64,000 bases of DNA, from positions 18,055,127 to 18,119,126 of the forward strand of contig NC_088297.1 of NCBI RefSeq assembly GCF_032854445.1, in the 5' to 3' direction. Below, piece by piece: positions 30,371 through 45,667 of the stretch. Each line of letters starts with the position of its first letter. The stretch's first letter is position 1. The notes below the pieces were generated by a model. It was given only the letters and a program-made list of their open reading frames with translations. It made no database searches and was not told the origin of the DNA. The translations under genes and the position numbers were made by a program. This stretch comes from Liolophura sinensis. Taxonomy: Eukaryota > Mollusca > Polyplacophora > Chitonida > Chitonidae.

Positions 30371-33300
30371 CATATTTTTTCCCCGGGTTGCAATAACTCC
30401 ACCACGTCTCCTTTTACCTCTTATTGTATGAGTGTGCGGATGCTAAAATACATCCATGTGGAGTTAAATAACACAGTTTAATCATATCAGAGTTTCAGAA
30501 ATAGAGATTATGATACGTAAATATGTGATGTTGCAAATGAGCAATGTTCATGTGGAGCGTGTTGTCATATCAACGATGGATAACCATTATATACGTTGTT
30601 TACAATCGTATGGTTGTTAGTAACATCAGCAGAACACGTTTAATTAGCACGTTAATTTTACAAGGTATATTCGTTATCAATGTACTTTTGCCTCTTTTTT
30701 TTATATTAGGATCGGTATTTAAGAACAGGCTGTACTTGGCAATAGCGGATCAAATTGGTTGGGAAATCATGGGCTGTCTGACAAACACAGCTGACCGCAA
30801 GGGAGGAAGGGAAAGGGGTGAACAAAGGAGGGGCCAGTGAAGCAAACCATTCAAAATAACAAATTACACGACATAAACTAGAATGGAATAATAATCCATC
30901 GTCTCATTTTAATTCACATTTTTGGGCACGAGTTCATCCTTTAACATTGGTAACGGTGCACTGGTCAGTCTTTATAACTTCAGTATATGTTATTTCGGGT
31001 TAAAAAAAAAAAACATGTATTTGCATTATAAAGTTATAGAAACTGTTTCGACGCTTCCTTCTTATCTGCTTTCATATTATATTGTGAAACACATATACAG
31101 ATTTACAAAAGGGTGACCAAACCCATTGCATATTTAAACGCAAATTTAGTATCGGTATTCGCTAATTACTATATTCACCCGAACTAATCGGTGATTTGTG
31201 AAGTATAGCCAGTGAATGTTCTTTGTGTACATGATCGATTGACCTTGGTTTTCCTTTCTTCCCCGTTTGCCAACAGTCGATCTATTCGAGCAGTTTTATT
31301 CATGATAGATATTCAGATTTGATAATTTGATAATGGATTGTACTGGGTTAGTTCTCCTGCGCCATATGGGCCCAGTACCGAAACATTGTTGGTACAATAA
31401 CCCCAGTAACGATAGGATTAGGGCTGTTTGTACAGGCCCAATTCGAAGCCACTGTGCACGCCGGTATGCCGCCGTACCGGCTAGCCAGAACTGGACCAGT
31501 ACCGGCCCAGTTTGTAAATGTTATCTGGGAACCGCATGGATTGCACAGGCTCTTATGATAATTGTCACCTTACATCAATGAGTATCATAAAAATTGCATG
31601 TCAAGATAGAAGTAAGGTGTGCTGAGGAAATTCGCGGTGTTTAAGGCTACAGTGTTCAGCGTGGCTCGAAGAGTTGTGGGGATATTACAGGCCAACTAGG
31701 TCATTTTCCTTTAACACTTGATATTTCCGGCCCTGGTCAGTCTTGAGGTCCAAATATTAAGTCCCCACTTAAAGAATCTACACGGCATGTAGGCTACACA
31801 CACACATTATGTAAGTGCGTGTGAAAATGTCGCACAGTGATAAGGTTGCCACATCCAACAGGTAAACGTTACCGTAGTAAGGAGTGACGCAGTGTCAACT
31901 GACGAAGAAAGCTATTCCCAAACTTTGGGAACTACTAAGATATCAGTTTTCGTTACATGGAATAGGATGTGAACTGCTGATGATTCTCCCCTTATATGGC
32001 ATATTCTATCCTCGAAAACCTTAACATACTGATATTTTCAGTTCTGCTGACGTTGTTCTACATACACATTGGTAACAACCGGAGTAATAAAGCTTTTAAG
32101 CCTGAAGAACACATTATTGTCACAACTTGGCAACACAGACGACGCTACCTTTCCCGTTATTTATTTGAACGATCTCAAATAGGCTAAAAATAAACGTAAT
32201 ACAGTCTCAATGAGGTGGAGTAACACAGAGCTGTGAGGCCATCGTGATCGTAGTTATGACGTGAAATTCGGCCTGTCGTCTGTTTGTCTTCAGAATATGT
32301 TTAAGCTGTGTATGAAAATTCTTGGAAGATGTAATACAGTAACTCTGCGACAAACATCAAATTCCTTACATGGGCGAGGTGTGCAACACTGCTGAAGGAG
32401 TGCCTAGCAGCGCACCTCTCTGTTGGAACCAACATCAGAGGTCTGTGCCACGCAAGCCCAACAAACATGACCCCAGTGGGCCGATTTCGGTTTTGAAGCC
32501 GCGTATTAAGGCAGTACCGGCAAGTGACATCCTTAACGCGGCCAGTACCACGCCACTGCTGGCTAGCCAGTATTCAACTACAATTCATATTGCCCTAAAT
32601 GTGCCAGTACCGGCTCAGTAACGTTCAGTAAAGTCATGCCGCTATAGTTCAAAAGGTTGACACCATGTACTCAGCCCTCATCGAACCAATGATTTATCAA
32701 AACTAGACCATCATCGGTTCAGTTCCCGCGGGAACAAATTTAACTACCAGTATAAAATACGTAATACCCCTGAATCGGGCCAATGTTGGAAAATCATTCT
32801 TTTGCTGCCTCGATCAGATCTCTGTTATTAAAACCTTTGCCTGGAATCACTTCAGTCTTGAGACTGACACTCGTATAACTTAAATGCATTAAGCTGATGT
32901 TGTGCTGAGATCATGACTTATTCGTGTAACTGACCACGTTTTTACAATATCTTTTAAGAGCAAATTATAGAGTTATCAATCTTGGGCCAGTTATCTGCCC
33001 TTGGCAGAATAGTAAGTTTACAACTTCCGCAACGGACAGCCAAAGATTTAAAGATAATGTGCTTGCACAAAGTCGGCCGAGATCTGGACGAGTCCAGACA
33101 GTGTATTTCGGGACGAGGAATTGGGGAATATGCCGCCCAGCTCATTGTCGGCTGCTTCTGAAAACTCTGATAAGATCCATCAAAGTTCTTTCTCAAAATA
33201 TTTGCCTGAAGTGGTTTAAACGTTCATTCTTTGGCAGAATTTTGGTGTATTTTCACTTCCATAACACGGTCAAGCAACCTTCCTCCGTTATTTTGGCGTT

Positions 33301-34960
33301 TACACGTAAAGAGCGCAGAGGATAGTTAAAAACGTGCAGACACGAATTTTACAACTGTACAACAACGACAACATATTCTATAGTTAGTGATACAGTAAAA
33401 ATAGTATGTCGTATTGGACTAAAAGAGGGCGAATTCACAGCCAAGTAAGCAAACACCTCACAAACATCACATTTTCACAAAATCACAATGGTGAGAAACC
33501 TTGTCCATCAAAATGTACAAAGAGCCAGGAGAGTGCATCTCTGGAGAACTTTCAGTCTACACCTGATTGTGTTGACAACGTCACATTTTTGGCTCAAACA
33601 ACATTGTCCACAATCCACTTGAAACCAGTGGTACAATATTTGACAATGACAGTTCATTACTAATCAGCAATGAAATTGATGAATTAAACAAAAGTACTAG
33701 TGATAACAATACTGATTGTGATTCAGATGACAAAAGTAGTCCACACTCTGACATGGGCTGTTGAAAAAAATAGCAATGGGTAGGTTATCTTTATTTAAGA
33801 GTAGTAACAGCTGTGGCCCATTCCAGGAATGATACAGAATGAATCTAAGCCCGGGCCATTTGTCATTGGATTGTTTTTGAGAGAAGAAAAACCTAGAGAT
33901 CCTGCTGAATTTTTGGTAATGAGGTATAAAGATCGACATTACAAGATCAGAATAACCTCATTTATCTGTGATGCGCCTGCTAGGTCTTTTGTCAAGCAAA
34001 TGAAATCTCACTCAGGTCTCATCACCAGGCCAAGAACACAAGTCTGAGGCGGCAGCCTTTCTCAAGACATCGTCACAATAGCGCCTTGGGACGGGGAGTA
34101 CCAGAATATCACAAGCTCCGCTGAAAAGGGGCCGGATGGAGCGGTCACCGACGTCAAACAACAAAGTGCCTCACCAGCTTCATTTGTGGAAGAGCTATCC
34201 ATAAATGCGCCAATCCCCAACCAGACACGCCCGGCGAGGGGAGAAGTCAGTGTATCGAACGTGGGAACACAGACCTCTCGACGGCGTATCAGCACCCGGA
34301 AGATGCGACTCCACAAAAGGGACAGGCCCCAACGTCAGTGTCCTCACTGCCCCCTTGATGGTGGTTAATGTACCAAGGCATCGGCACAAGGAACATTTTT
34401 TGTTCTTACATGAACAGAAGCACAAACGCCAGATTCCTGGCCGCCGTTGGAGACAACCGAAATTGACGTGCTTTATCTGCACAATGCCTTTTAGGAGGCT
34501 CGACAGACACCTGGAGAGAATACATAAGGTACCTAGCACTGGCACTAGCACTTTAGGAATGCTCAGTGACGAGACGGCCAAGACATTAGGAGATGAATGG
34601 GATGGAGCCCCAACAGTGCGAGTGAGTCAGTAAGTGTGATTTATTTTTTATTACTTAAGTTATTTGCTTGGTATTTTACACCGTTCTCAATACGGCACTC
34701 AATCATTCTTTAAGCTTCTTCTCCTCCCTGGAGGCGAAACATTACATTCTGAATGAATGAAAGATTATGGCTTAACACCCAATATGGGCAATATATCAGC
34801 CGTTGAGGTTTCCGATATAGTGGTCAGAACGTCAAAAACAAAACATAAATGTTTGGACTTGTTTAAAATAAACGCAGTCGACATGGATTGACCAGATTGC
34901 GGACACACACCTCTTGACACAGATTCCGTCAGCATAACATCGCCTGAACAGGGAGAAAAC

Positions 34961-36371
34961 ATGGCCAACATCACCCTTGATGGCACCAATTTCTGGCAAC
35001 AAATGCAGCCAAAAGCTGTGAACTCACAACAAGAGTGGGACATAGCACAGACCCTTGGAGCACTCACCAGAGGTGAAATAGTCAGCTTGGACAGCATCCT
35101 TCAAAAGGTGTGTGACACCATTGAGATAACAGTTAAAAAGAATCGAGAGCCAAAAAGACAAGATCGACCACCTAAAAAGCCAAGAGATATGGATATTGCC
35201 AGTACAGGTATGCCAATGATAGGAAAGGGATGGCCAAAGAGATCATCGACAACAAAACACAACAGGAATGCCCCTCCTTAAAGTCAACAGCAGTGCACCA
35301 GAGCTACGTTGAGCGATTTCAGGAGGCTGGAGGCCATCCTGAGCAGTTATCCCGCAGCAACACCAGCAGATAAGTGGCAAATCCTCGATCAAATCACACC
35401 GGAGGAAGTCTGCAGGTTCTTAACGAAAAGTAAAACACAACTACAAGCCCTTAGGAAATCTGATCAAAAGGGCATCAAGTTGTCAATGTTATACAACATC
35501 CGGTGAAATCCCCAAAATCACTAAAACAGAAACGCTCCATCCTCCTACCAAACGCTGAAGACAACTTGGAGGATATTGGTATGTGGCGGCCGCTTATTAT
35601 CAGTTCGTTGCGGCTACGTATCTATACCAATATCCTTACACATAGATTACAAAGAGCCATTGACCTCAGCCCAAGGCAACGTGGGTTCGTCCCGGCGAAA
35701 AGCTGCGCAGACAACCTATTTCTGGCTCGATCAGTTATCGAGCATGCCAAGACCTCTGCACTGGCATAATATGCTGCATTCCTGGGCCTGGCCAAAGCCT
35801 TCGATCCAGTGTCACACGACCTGCTCAAAAAAGGGGATACAGCCGTTCAAGGTTCATCCCCACTTCATTGATATCGTCTCCGATATGTACAAGGGTGCCA
35901 ACACCAAGTTTAAAATGGGATCGAGCTATACTGAGAGCATAGCCATTAATAGAGGAGTTAAGCAAGGTGATCCTTTATCACCCTTATTGTTTAACATCTC
36001 GCTGGACACTGTTCGCCGCAGTGCAGGTGCATGGCCCAGGGATATAACTTCGGGAAGACGTCCCTCAAGCCTTTGGCATACTACACCGTTCCACCTCAAA
36101 CCACTTCCTCTACACATCTACTCGAGATGGTGGTCAGAACCTTGTCAAACTTGAACAGCCCATTACTTGGATACGCCCAAACAATCTCGAAGCAGTGACT
36201 GAATCCTCGGACATAGCTGTTCAACACATTGGCGAAGTAATGGCTATGGACGAGCCGATTGCTTATCTAACGGCCCAGTTCCAGCTAGAAGCAATTTGCA
36301 TTTCTGTTACCTCCACGGCTTCCAGTAGCCTGCTACAGTTTGTTCCCTCAATGGATAGGTGCAATAAATAG
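34961..36371 (+). pseudogene. R2-like reverse transcriptase, truncated, unit 2
   Basis: Copy of 26216-27626 at an offset of 8,745, with the same frame breaks and the same loss of the YADD region. Confidence 0.75.
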
Positions 36372-36460
36372 CCCGTGCAAATGCCCATGCATGTGTATCT
36401 ATTATAAATATACAGGCTCTTCTAATTATCCATTCCCCAATTCTGATTTCAAGTACATGT

Positions 36461-36715
36461 TTATTTATTTATTTATTGGTGTTTTACGCCGTCCTCATGA
36501 ATATTTCACGTATACGACGGCGGCCAGCATTATGGTGGGTTGAAACCGGGCATACGACGAAAACCCACGACGATCCGGAGGTAAGACCTTCCCAAGTACG
36601 GCCGGAGAGGAAGCCAGCATAAGCTGGACTTGAACTCTCAGCAACCGCATTGGTGAGAGGCTCCTGGGTTTTTACAATGAGCAAGCGCGCTAACCAACTG
36701 AGCCAGGGAGGCCTC
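36461..36715 (-). mobile_element. SINE-1, unit 2
   Basis: Same insertion as 27716-27970, duplicated with the unit rather than inserted again; target duplications are at 36449-36460 and 36716-36727. Confidence 0.92.
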
Positions 36716-36744
36716 TCAAGTACATGTATATCGGTACAGTTGTG

Positions 36745-36922
36745 TTTATTTATTTATTTGATTGGTGTTTTACACCGTTCTCAAGAATATTTCACTTATA
36801 CGACGGCGGCCAGCATTATGGTGGGTGGAAACCGGGCACAGCCCGGGGGAAACCCACGACCATCCGCAGGTGCTGGCAGACCTTCCCACTTACGGCCGGA
36901 GAGGAAGCCAGCATGAGCTGGA
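36745..36922 (-). mobile_element. SINE-2, unit 2
   Basis: Same insertion as 28000-28177, with GGTACAGTTGTG on both sides. Confidence 0.92.
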
Positions 36923-37980
36923 GGTACAGTTGTGTGCTGTGTTCATATACTCTACGACTATTTTTCGTAGTGTATAGATAGAACAGAATTTATGTATATG
37001 TGGTCACCAACTTGTATCTATTCATCATTGTAAACAGCGATGACATTAACCAATTGGTGCCTGATCACGCTTCTGATAAGCTAAACACTAGAGTTAAATG
37101 AATGAATAAACGATTATGGTTTTACGCCACAGCAGCAATATTTCAGCGATATCGGAACATATATTTGTTGTACTTACATGAACAGAAGCGCCAACGCCAG
37201 ACTCCTGGCCGCCGTCAAACACAACCGAAATCGACGTGCTTTATCTGTACAATACCTTTCAGGAGGCTCGACAGACACCTGAAGAGGATACATAAGGTAC
37301 AAAACATGAGGCGGCACCGCTAGCTGATCCTAAAACCGAAGAAGCTAGAAGACACGGCGTTGTGTAAAATAGCAGAAAAAGAGCAGGTAGAGGAGAGGGT
37401 AGTGCAGGAGGCAATGGTGCAGATGAGAACGAAGGACACGATGAAAAGAAAGCGACGTGTCAGGTGGCCAGTGACAGAAGAGACAGACGAAACCAGTGAA
37501 GATGATGAGAGACCTAGCACTTTAGGAATGCTCAATGACGAGACGGCCAAGACATTAGGAGATGAATGGGATAAAGAGTTGGAGCCCCAACAGTGCAAGT
37601 GAGTCAGTAAGTGGGATTTTTTATTACTTAACTTATTTGCTTGGTAGTTTACGCCCTTCTCAATACGACACTCAGTCATTCTTTAAGCTTCTTCTCATCC
37701 CTAGAGGCGAAACATTACATTTTGAATGAATGAATGAAAGATTATGCCTTAACACCACATGGGCAATATATCGGCAGTTGAGGTTTCCAATACAGTGGTG
37801 AGAACGTCAAATACCAAACATAAGTGTTCGGACATGTTTAAAATCAGATAAGAACAACCAACAACAGTTCAAACTCGAAAACCAGCATATTTTAAAAATA
37901 GTATATGAAGAAATCTACATGTATATAACGTTTTATCTATAAATATTTATGTTCATTCAGATTCGATACTGTGAAACATA

Positions 37981-39115
37981 CTATATATAGAGTTGACTAT
38001 AGAATCTGTGGCGGACATGGGCAAAGTCTACACAGTCAACCTGGACATGTTTGATGCTATGTTGGGCACTATATCCAACACACTCGGGAGCACTGCTCCC
38101 ATCCAGGATGAAATTGTGTGTTAGACGAGAGTGGCCAATACGGCACCTCGTTAAGACTACTTCGTCTCGACGAGACATTCGACAAGTATAGGAATTGTAG
38201 CGAATGGCAGGATGAATACAATGCAGTTTACAATGGACCTGAAAGTCCCATTCGCCGTGCCACGAATATATTTAAGAATATTAGACTTCACATAAGTATA
38301 CGGGGATTTTCACCCGAGATACAGCTTTACATAGGGCAGTTTTCTCTTCTTTGTCCACTTCTGTGTTTCCATGGATACCAGTGTGACTTGGTATCAAACA
38401 GAATATAATATCTTATCCTGTTTTAATTAGTTTTTGCTATGTTTGGCTATTTGTTTCAGGAATTAATGGATTTTTAAATTTATTATCCTCAATTGCTTAA
38501 AGGCAAGACAGGGAATCGCTGCATATCACTGCCCTCTGGGCGTACATATGATAAGGCCTGGAGTATAGCCCTGGCCTGTGCAGGGTCCTTTGACCTGTTA
38601 GTGTATATAAATCAATAATCCATATAATTAGCCTTAATTTTAGCAAAACTTGGCTGAATTATAGGAGCACTTGTATGAGATTTATTATATTGACGTAGAT
38701 CAAATATCAGTTTAGGCTGTGGAAGAAGCCAGGGAGGTGATTCCGGAAAAGACACCGGAACTATTTCCTCTAGCTTGATGTTAACTTCTACAATATTGTC
38801 CCGTATACCAAGACCGAACGAAGGTATCTCATGGGGGCATTTATTGAATTTATCTTTATATGATGAATTGAAAACACAGACTCCGTTTCATACGTCTGTT
38901 ATATAATGTAGGCTCATTTGCTAACACGTATTAACTTTTTACTGGTGAAGCCCTAAAAGCATCAAGGCTGAGCCTCAAACCTTGGTGATGAACAGGATCC
39001 AACATTTTAATATACGAATTCCTTGCAGAAGCGTAAATGATGGACCCATAGTCCAATTTAGACCTCAGCAGAGACTGAACGATATATATTGGATGTCAGG
39101 ATTGTATTCTCCCCC
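37981..39115 (-). pseudogene. LINE carboxy terminus, unit 2
   Basis: Copy of 29236-30370; the LINE again ends exactly where unit 3 begins. Confidence 0.75.
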
Positions 39116-42100
39116 CATATTTTTTCCCCGGGTTGCAATAACTCCACCACGTCTCCTTTTACCTCTTATTGTATGAGTGTGCGGATGCTAAAATACATCC
39201 ATGTGGAGTTAAATAACACAGTTTAATCATATCAGAGTTTCAGAAATAGAGATTATGATACGTAAATATGTGATGTTGCAAATGAGCAATGTTCATGTGG
39301 AGCGTGTTGTCATATCAACGATGGATAACCATTATATACGTTGTTTACAATCGTATGGTTGTTAGTAACATCAGCAGAACACGTTTAATTAGCACGTTAA
39401 TTTTACAAGGTATATTCGTTATCAATGTACTTTTGCCTCTTTTTTTTATATTAGGATCGGTATTTAAGAACAGGCTGTACTTGGCAATAGCGGATCAAAT
39501 TGGTTGGGAAATCATGGGCTGTCTGACAAACACAGCTGACCGCAAGGGAGGAAGGGAAAGGGGTGAACAAAGGAGGGGCCAGTGAAGCAAACCATTCAAA
39601 ATAACAAATTACACGACATAAACTAGAATGGAATAATAATCCATCGTCTCATTTTAATTCACATTTTTGGGCACGAGTTCATCCTTTAACATTGGTAACG
39701 GTGCACTGGTCAGTCTTTATAACTTCAGTATATGTTATTTCGGGTTAAAAAAAAAAAACATGTATTTGCATTATAAAGTTATAGAAACTGTTTCGACGCT
39801 TCCTTCTTATCTGCTTTCATATTATATTGTGAAACACATATACAGATTTACAAAAGGGTGACCAAACCCATTGCATATTTAAACGCAAATTTAGTATCGG
39901 TATTCGCTAATTACTATATTCACCCGAACTAATCGGTGATTTGTGAAGTATAGCCAGTGAATGTTCTTTGTGTACATGATCGATTGACCTTGGTTTTCCT
40001 TTCTTCCCCGTTTGCCAACAGTCGATCTATTCGAGCAGTTTTATTCATGATAGATATTCAGATTTGATAATTTGATAATGGATTGTACTGGGTTAGTTCT
40101 CCTGCGCCATATGGGCCCAGTACCGAAACATTGTTGGTACAATAACCCCAGTAACGATAGGATTAGGGCTGTTTGTACAGGCCCAATTCGAAGCCACTGT
40201 GCACGCCGGTATGCCGCCGTACCGGCTAGCCAGAACTGGACCAGTACCGGCCCAGTTTGTAAATGTTATCTGGGAACCGCATGGATTGCACAGGCTCTTA
40301 TGATAATTGTCACCTTACATCAATGAGTATCATAAAAATTGCATGTCAAGATAGAAGTAAGGTGTGCTGAGGAAATTCGCGGTGTTTAAGGCTACAGTGT
40401 TCAGCGTGGCTCGAAGAGTTGTGGGGATATTACAGGCCAACTAGGTCATTTTCCTTTAACACTTGATATTTCCGGCCCTGGTCAGTCTTGAGGTCCAAAT
40501 ATTAAGTCCCCACTTAAAGAATCTACACGGCATGTAGGCTACACACACACATTATGTAAGTGCGTGTGAAAATGTCGCACAGTGATAAGGTTGCCACATC
40601 CAACAGGTAAACGTTACCGTAGTAAGGAGTGACGCAGTGTCAACTGACGAAGAAAGCTATTCCCAAACTTTGGGAACTACTAAGATATCAGTTTTCGTTA
40701 CATGGAATAGGATGTGAACTGCTGATGATTCTCCCCTTATATGGCATATTCTATCCTCGAAAACCTTAACATACTGATATTTTCAGTTCTGCTGACGTTG
40801 TTCTACATACACATTGGTAACAACCGGAGTAATAAAGCTTTTAAGCCTGAAGAACACATTATTGTCACAACTTGGCAACACAGACGACGCTACCTTTCCC
40901 GTTATTTATTTGAACGATCTCAAATAGGCTAAAAATAAACGTAATACAGTCTCAATGAGGTGGAGTAACACAGAGCTGTGAGGCCATCGTGATCGTAGTT
41001 ATGACGTGAAATTCGGCCTGTCGTCTGTTTGTCTTCAGAATATGTTTAAGCTGTGTATGAAAATTCTTGGAAGATGTAATACAGTAACTCTGCGACAAAC
41101 ATCAAATTCCTTACATGGGCGAGGTGTGCAACACTGCTGAAGGAGTGCCTAGCAGCGCACCTCTCTGTTGGAACCAACATCAGAGGTCTGTGCCACGCAA
41201 GCCCAACAAACATGACCCCAGTGGGCCGATTTCGGTTTTGAAGCCGCGTATTAAGGCAGTACCGGCAAGTGACATCCTTAACGCGGCCAGTACCACGCCA
41301 CTGCTGGCTAGCCAGTATTCAACTACAATTCATATTGCCCTAAATGTGCCAGTACCGGCTCAGTAACGTTCAGTAAAGTCATGCCGCTATAGTTCAAAAG
41401 GTTGACACCATGTACTCAGCCCTCATCGAACCAATGATTTATCAAAACTAGACCATCATCGGTTCAGTTCCCGCGGGAACAAATTTAACTACCAGTATAA
41501 AATACGTAATACCCCTGAATCGGGCCAATGTTGGAAAATCATTCTTTTGCTGCCTCGATCAGATCTCTGTTATTAAAACCTTTGCCTGGAATCACTTCAG
41601 TCTTGAGACTGACACTCGTATAACTTAAATGCATTAAGCTGATGTTGTGCTGAGATCATGACTTATTCGTGTAACTGACCACGTTTTTACAATATCTTTT
41701 AAGAGCAAATTATAGAGTTATCAATCTTGGGCCAGTTATCTGCCCTTGGCAGAATAGTAAGTTTACAACTTCCGCAACGGACAGCCAAAGATTTAAAGAT
41801 AATGTGCTTGCACAAAGTCGGCCGAGATCTGGACGAGTCCAGACAGTGTATTTCGGGACGAGGAATTGGGGAATATGCCGCCCAGCTCATTGTCGGCTGC
41901 TTCTGAAAACTCTGATAAGATCCATCAAAGTTCTTTCTCAAAATATTTGCCTGAAGTGGTTTAAACGTTCATTCTTTGGCAGAATTTTGGTGTATTTTCA
42001 CTTCCATAACACGGTCAAGCAACCTTCCTCCGTTATTTTGGCGTTTACACGTAAAGAGCGCAGAGGATAGTTAAAAACGTGCAGACACGAATTTTACAAC

Positions 42101-43705
42101 TGTACAACAACGACAACATATTCTATAGTTAGTGATACAGTAAAAATAGTATGTCGTATTGGACTAAAAGAGGGCGAATTCACAGCCAAGTAAGCAAACA
42201 CCTCACAAACATCACATTTTCACAAAATCACAATGGTGAGAAACCTTGTCCATCAAAATGTACAAAGAGCCAGGAGAGTGCATCTCTGGAGAACTTTCAG
42301 TCTACACCTGATTGTGTTGACAACGTCACATTTTTGGCTCAAACAACATTGTCCACAATCCACTTGAAACCAGTGGTACAATATTTGACAATGACAGTTC
42401 ATTACTAATCAGCAATGAAATTGATGAATTAAACAAAAGTACTAGTGATAACAATACTGATTGTGATTCAGATGACAAAAGTAGTCCACACTCTGACATG
42501 GGCTGTTGAAAAAAATAGCAATGGGTAGGTTATCTTTATTTAAGAGTAGTAACAGCTGTGGCCCATTCCAGGAATGATACAGAATGAATCTAAGCCCGGG
42601 CCATTTGTCATTGGATTGTTTTTGAGAGAAGAAAAACCTAGAGATCCTGCTGAATTTTTGGTAATGAGGTATAAAGATCGACATTACAAGATCAGAATAA
42701 CCTCATTTATCTGTGATGCGCCTGCTAGGTCTTTTGTCAAGCAAATGAAATCTCACTCAGGTCTCATCACCAGGCCAAGAACACAAGTCTGAGGCGGCAG
42801 CCTTTCTCAAGACATCGTCACAATAGCGCCTTGGGACGGGGAGTACCAGAATATCACAAGCTCCGCTGAAAAGGGGCCGGATGGAGCGGTCACCGACGTC
42901 AAACAACAAAGTGCCTCACCAGCTTCATTTGTGGAAGAGCTATCCATAAATGCGCCAATCCCCAACCAGACACGCCCGGCGAGGGGAGAAGTCAGTGTAT
43001 CGAACGTGGGAACACAGACCTCTCGACGGCGTATCAGCACCCGGAAGATGCGACTCCACAAAAGGGACAGGCCCCAACGTCAGTGTCCTCACTGCCCCCT
43101 TGATGGTGGTTAATGTACCAAGGCATCGGCACAAGGAACATTTTTTGTTCTTACATGAACAGAAGCACAAACGCCAGATTCCTGGCCGCCGTTGGAGACA
43201 ACCGAAATTGACGTGCTTTATCTGCACAATGCCTTTTAGGAGGCTCGACAGACACCTGGAGAGAATACATAAGGTACCTAGCACTGGCACTAGCACTTTA
43301 GGAATGCTCAGTGACGAGACGGCCAAGACATTAGGAGATGAATGGGATGGAGCCCCAACAGTGCGAGTGAGTCAGTAAGTGTGATTTATTTTTTATTACT
43401 TAAGTTATTTGCTTGGTATTTTACACCGTTCTCAATACGGCACTCAATCATTCTTTAAGCTTCTTCTCCTCCCTGGAGGCGAAACATTACATTCTGAATG
43501 AATGAAAGATTATGGCTTAACACCCAATATGGGCAATATATCAGCCGTTGAGGTTTCCGATATAGTGGTCAGAACGTCAAAAACAAAACATAAATGTTTG
43601 GACTTGTTTAAAATAAACGCAGTCGACATGGATTGACCAGATTGCGGACACACACCTCTTGACACAGATTCCGTCAGCATAACATCGCCTGAACAGGGAG
43701 AAAAC

Positions 43706-45116
43706 ATGGCCAACATCACCCTTGATGGCACCAATTTCTGGCAACAAATGCAGCCAAAAGCTGTGAACTCACAACAAGAGTGGGACATAGCACAGACCCT
43801 TGGAGCACTCACCAGAGGTGAAATAGTCAGCTTGGACAGCATCCTTCAAAAGGTGTGTGACACCATTGAGATAACAGTTAAAAAGAATCGAGAGCCAAAA
43901 AGACAAGATCGACCACCTAAAAAGCCAAGAGATATGGATATTGCCAGTACAGGTATGCCAATGATAGGAAAGGGATGGCCAAAGAGATCATCGACAACAA
44001 AACACAACAGGAATGCCCCTCCTTAAAGTCAACAGCAGTGCACCAGAGCTACGTTGAGCGATTTCAGGAGGCTGGAGGCCATCCTGAGCAGTTATCCCGC
44101 AGCAACACCAGCAGATAAGTGGCAAATCCTCGATCAAATCACACCGGAGGAAGTCTGCAGGTTCTTAACGAAAAGTAAAACACAACTACAAGCCCTTAGG
44201 AAATCTGATCAAAAGGGCATCAAGTTGTCAATGTTATACAACATCCGGTGAAATCCCCAAAATCACTAAAACAGAAACGCTCCATCCTCCTACCAAACGC
44301 TGAAGACAACTTGGAGGATATTGGTATGTGGCGGCCGCTTATTATCAGTTCGTTGCGGCTACGTATCTATACCAATATCCTTACACATAGATTACAAAGA
44401 GCCATTGACCTCAGCCCAAGGCAACGTGGGTTCGTCCCGGCGAAAAGCTGCGCAGACAACCTATTTCTGGCTCGATCAGTTATCGAGCATGCCAAGACCT
44501 CTGCACTGGCATAATATGCTGCATTCCTGGGCCTGGCCAAAGCCTTCGATCCAGTGTCACACGACCTGCTCAAAAAAGGGGATACAGCCGTTCAAGGTTC
44601 ATCCCCACTTCATTGATATCGTCTCCGATATGTACAAGGGTGCCAACACCAAGTTTAAAATGGGATCGAGCTATACTGAGAGCATAGCCATTAATAGAGG
44701 AGTTAAGCAAGGTGATCCTTTATCACCCTTATTGTTTAACATCTCGCTGGACACTGTTCGCCGCAGTGCAGGTGCATGGCCCAGGGATATAACTTCGGGA
44801 AGACGTCCCTCAAGCCTTTGGCATACTACACCGTTCCACCTCAAACCACTTCCTCTACACATCTACTCGAGATGGTGGTCAGAACCTTGTCAAACTTGAA
44901 CAGCCCATTACTTGGATACGCCCAAACAATCTCGAAGCAGTGACTGAATCCTCGGACATAGCTGTTCAACACATTGGCGAAGTAATGGCTATGGACGAGC
45001 CGATTGCTTATCTAACGGCCCAGTTCCAGCTAGAAGCAATTTGCATTTCTGTTACCTCCACGGCTTCCAGTAGCCTGCTACAGTTTGTTCCCTCAATGGA
45101 TAGGTGCAATAAATAG
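43706..45116 (+). pseudogene. R2-like reverse transcriptase, truncated, unit 3
   Basis: Third copy of the motif A / motif B fragment, offset 17,490 from unit 1; no repairing or further disabling change noticed. Confidence 0.75.
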
Positions 45117-45205
45117 CCCGTGCAAATGCCCATGCATGTGTATCTATTATAAATATACAGGCTCTTCTAATTATCCATTCCCCAATTCTGATTTCAAGTA
45201 CATGT

Positions 45206-45460
45206 TTATTTATTTATTTATTGGTGTTTTACGCCGTCCTCATGAATATTTCACGTATACGACGGCGGCCAGCATTATGGTGGGTTGAAACCGGGCATAC
45301 GACGAAAACCCACGACGATCCGGAGGTAAGACCTTCCCAAGTACGGCCGGAGAGGAAGCCAGCATAAGCTGGACTTGAACTCTCAGCAACCGCATTGGTG
45401 AGAGGCTCCTGGGTTTTTACAATGAGCAAGCGCGCTAACCAACTGAGCCAGGGAGGCCTC
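45206..45460 (-). mobile_element. SINE-1, unit 3
   Basis: Inherited copy of the head-containing SINE; target duplications flank it as in unit 1. Confidence 0.92.
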
Positions 45461-45489
45461 TCAAGTACATGTATATCGGTACAGTTGTG

Positions 45490-45667
45490 TTTATTTATTT
45501 ATTTGATTGGTGTTTTACACCGTTCTCAAGAATATTTCACTTATACGACGGCGGCCAGCATTATGGTGGGTGGAAACCGGGCACAGCCCGGGGGAAACCC
45601 ACGACCATCCGCAGGTGCTGGCAGACCTTCCCACTTACGGCCGGAGAGGAAGCCAGCATGAGCTGGA
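45490..45667 (-). mobile_element. SINE-2, unit 3
   Basis: Inherited copy of the headless SINE. Confidence 0.92.

Larger units (their letters stand above)
30371..39115. repeat. Array unit 2 (8,745 bp)
   Basis: Components: motif-rich DNA 31333-33154, transposase fragment 33406-34047, zinc-finger block A 34065-34633, block B 37165-37602, LINE end 37981-39115 (minus). It lacks the two stretches special to unit 1. At the first deletion the joint carries an 8-bp local duplication (TTTGATAA). It shares private variants with unit 3, for example C in 'CGCCACTGCTGG' (32551) and G in 'CATTAAGCTG' (32887). Confidence 0.97.
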
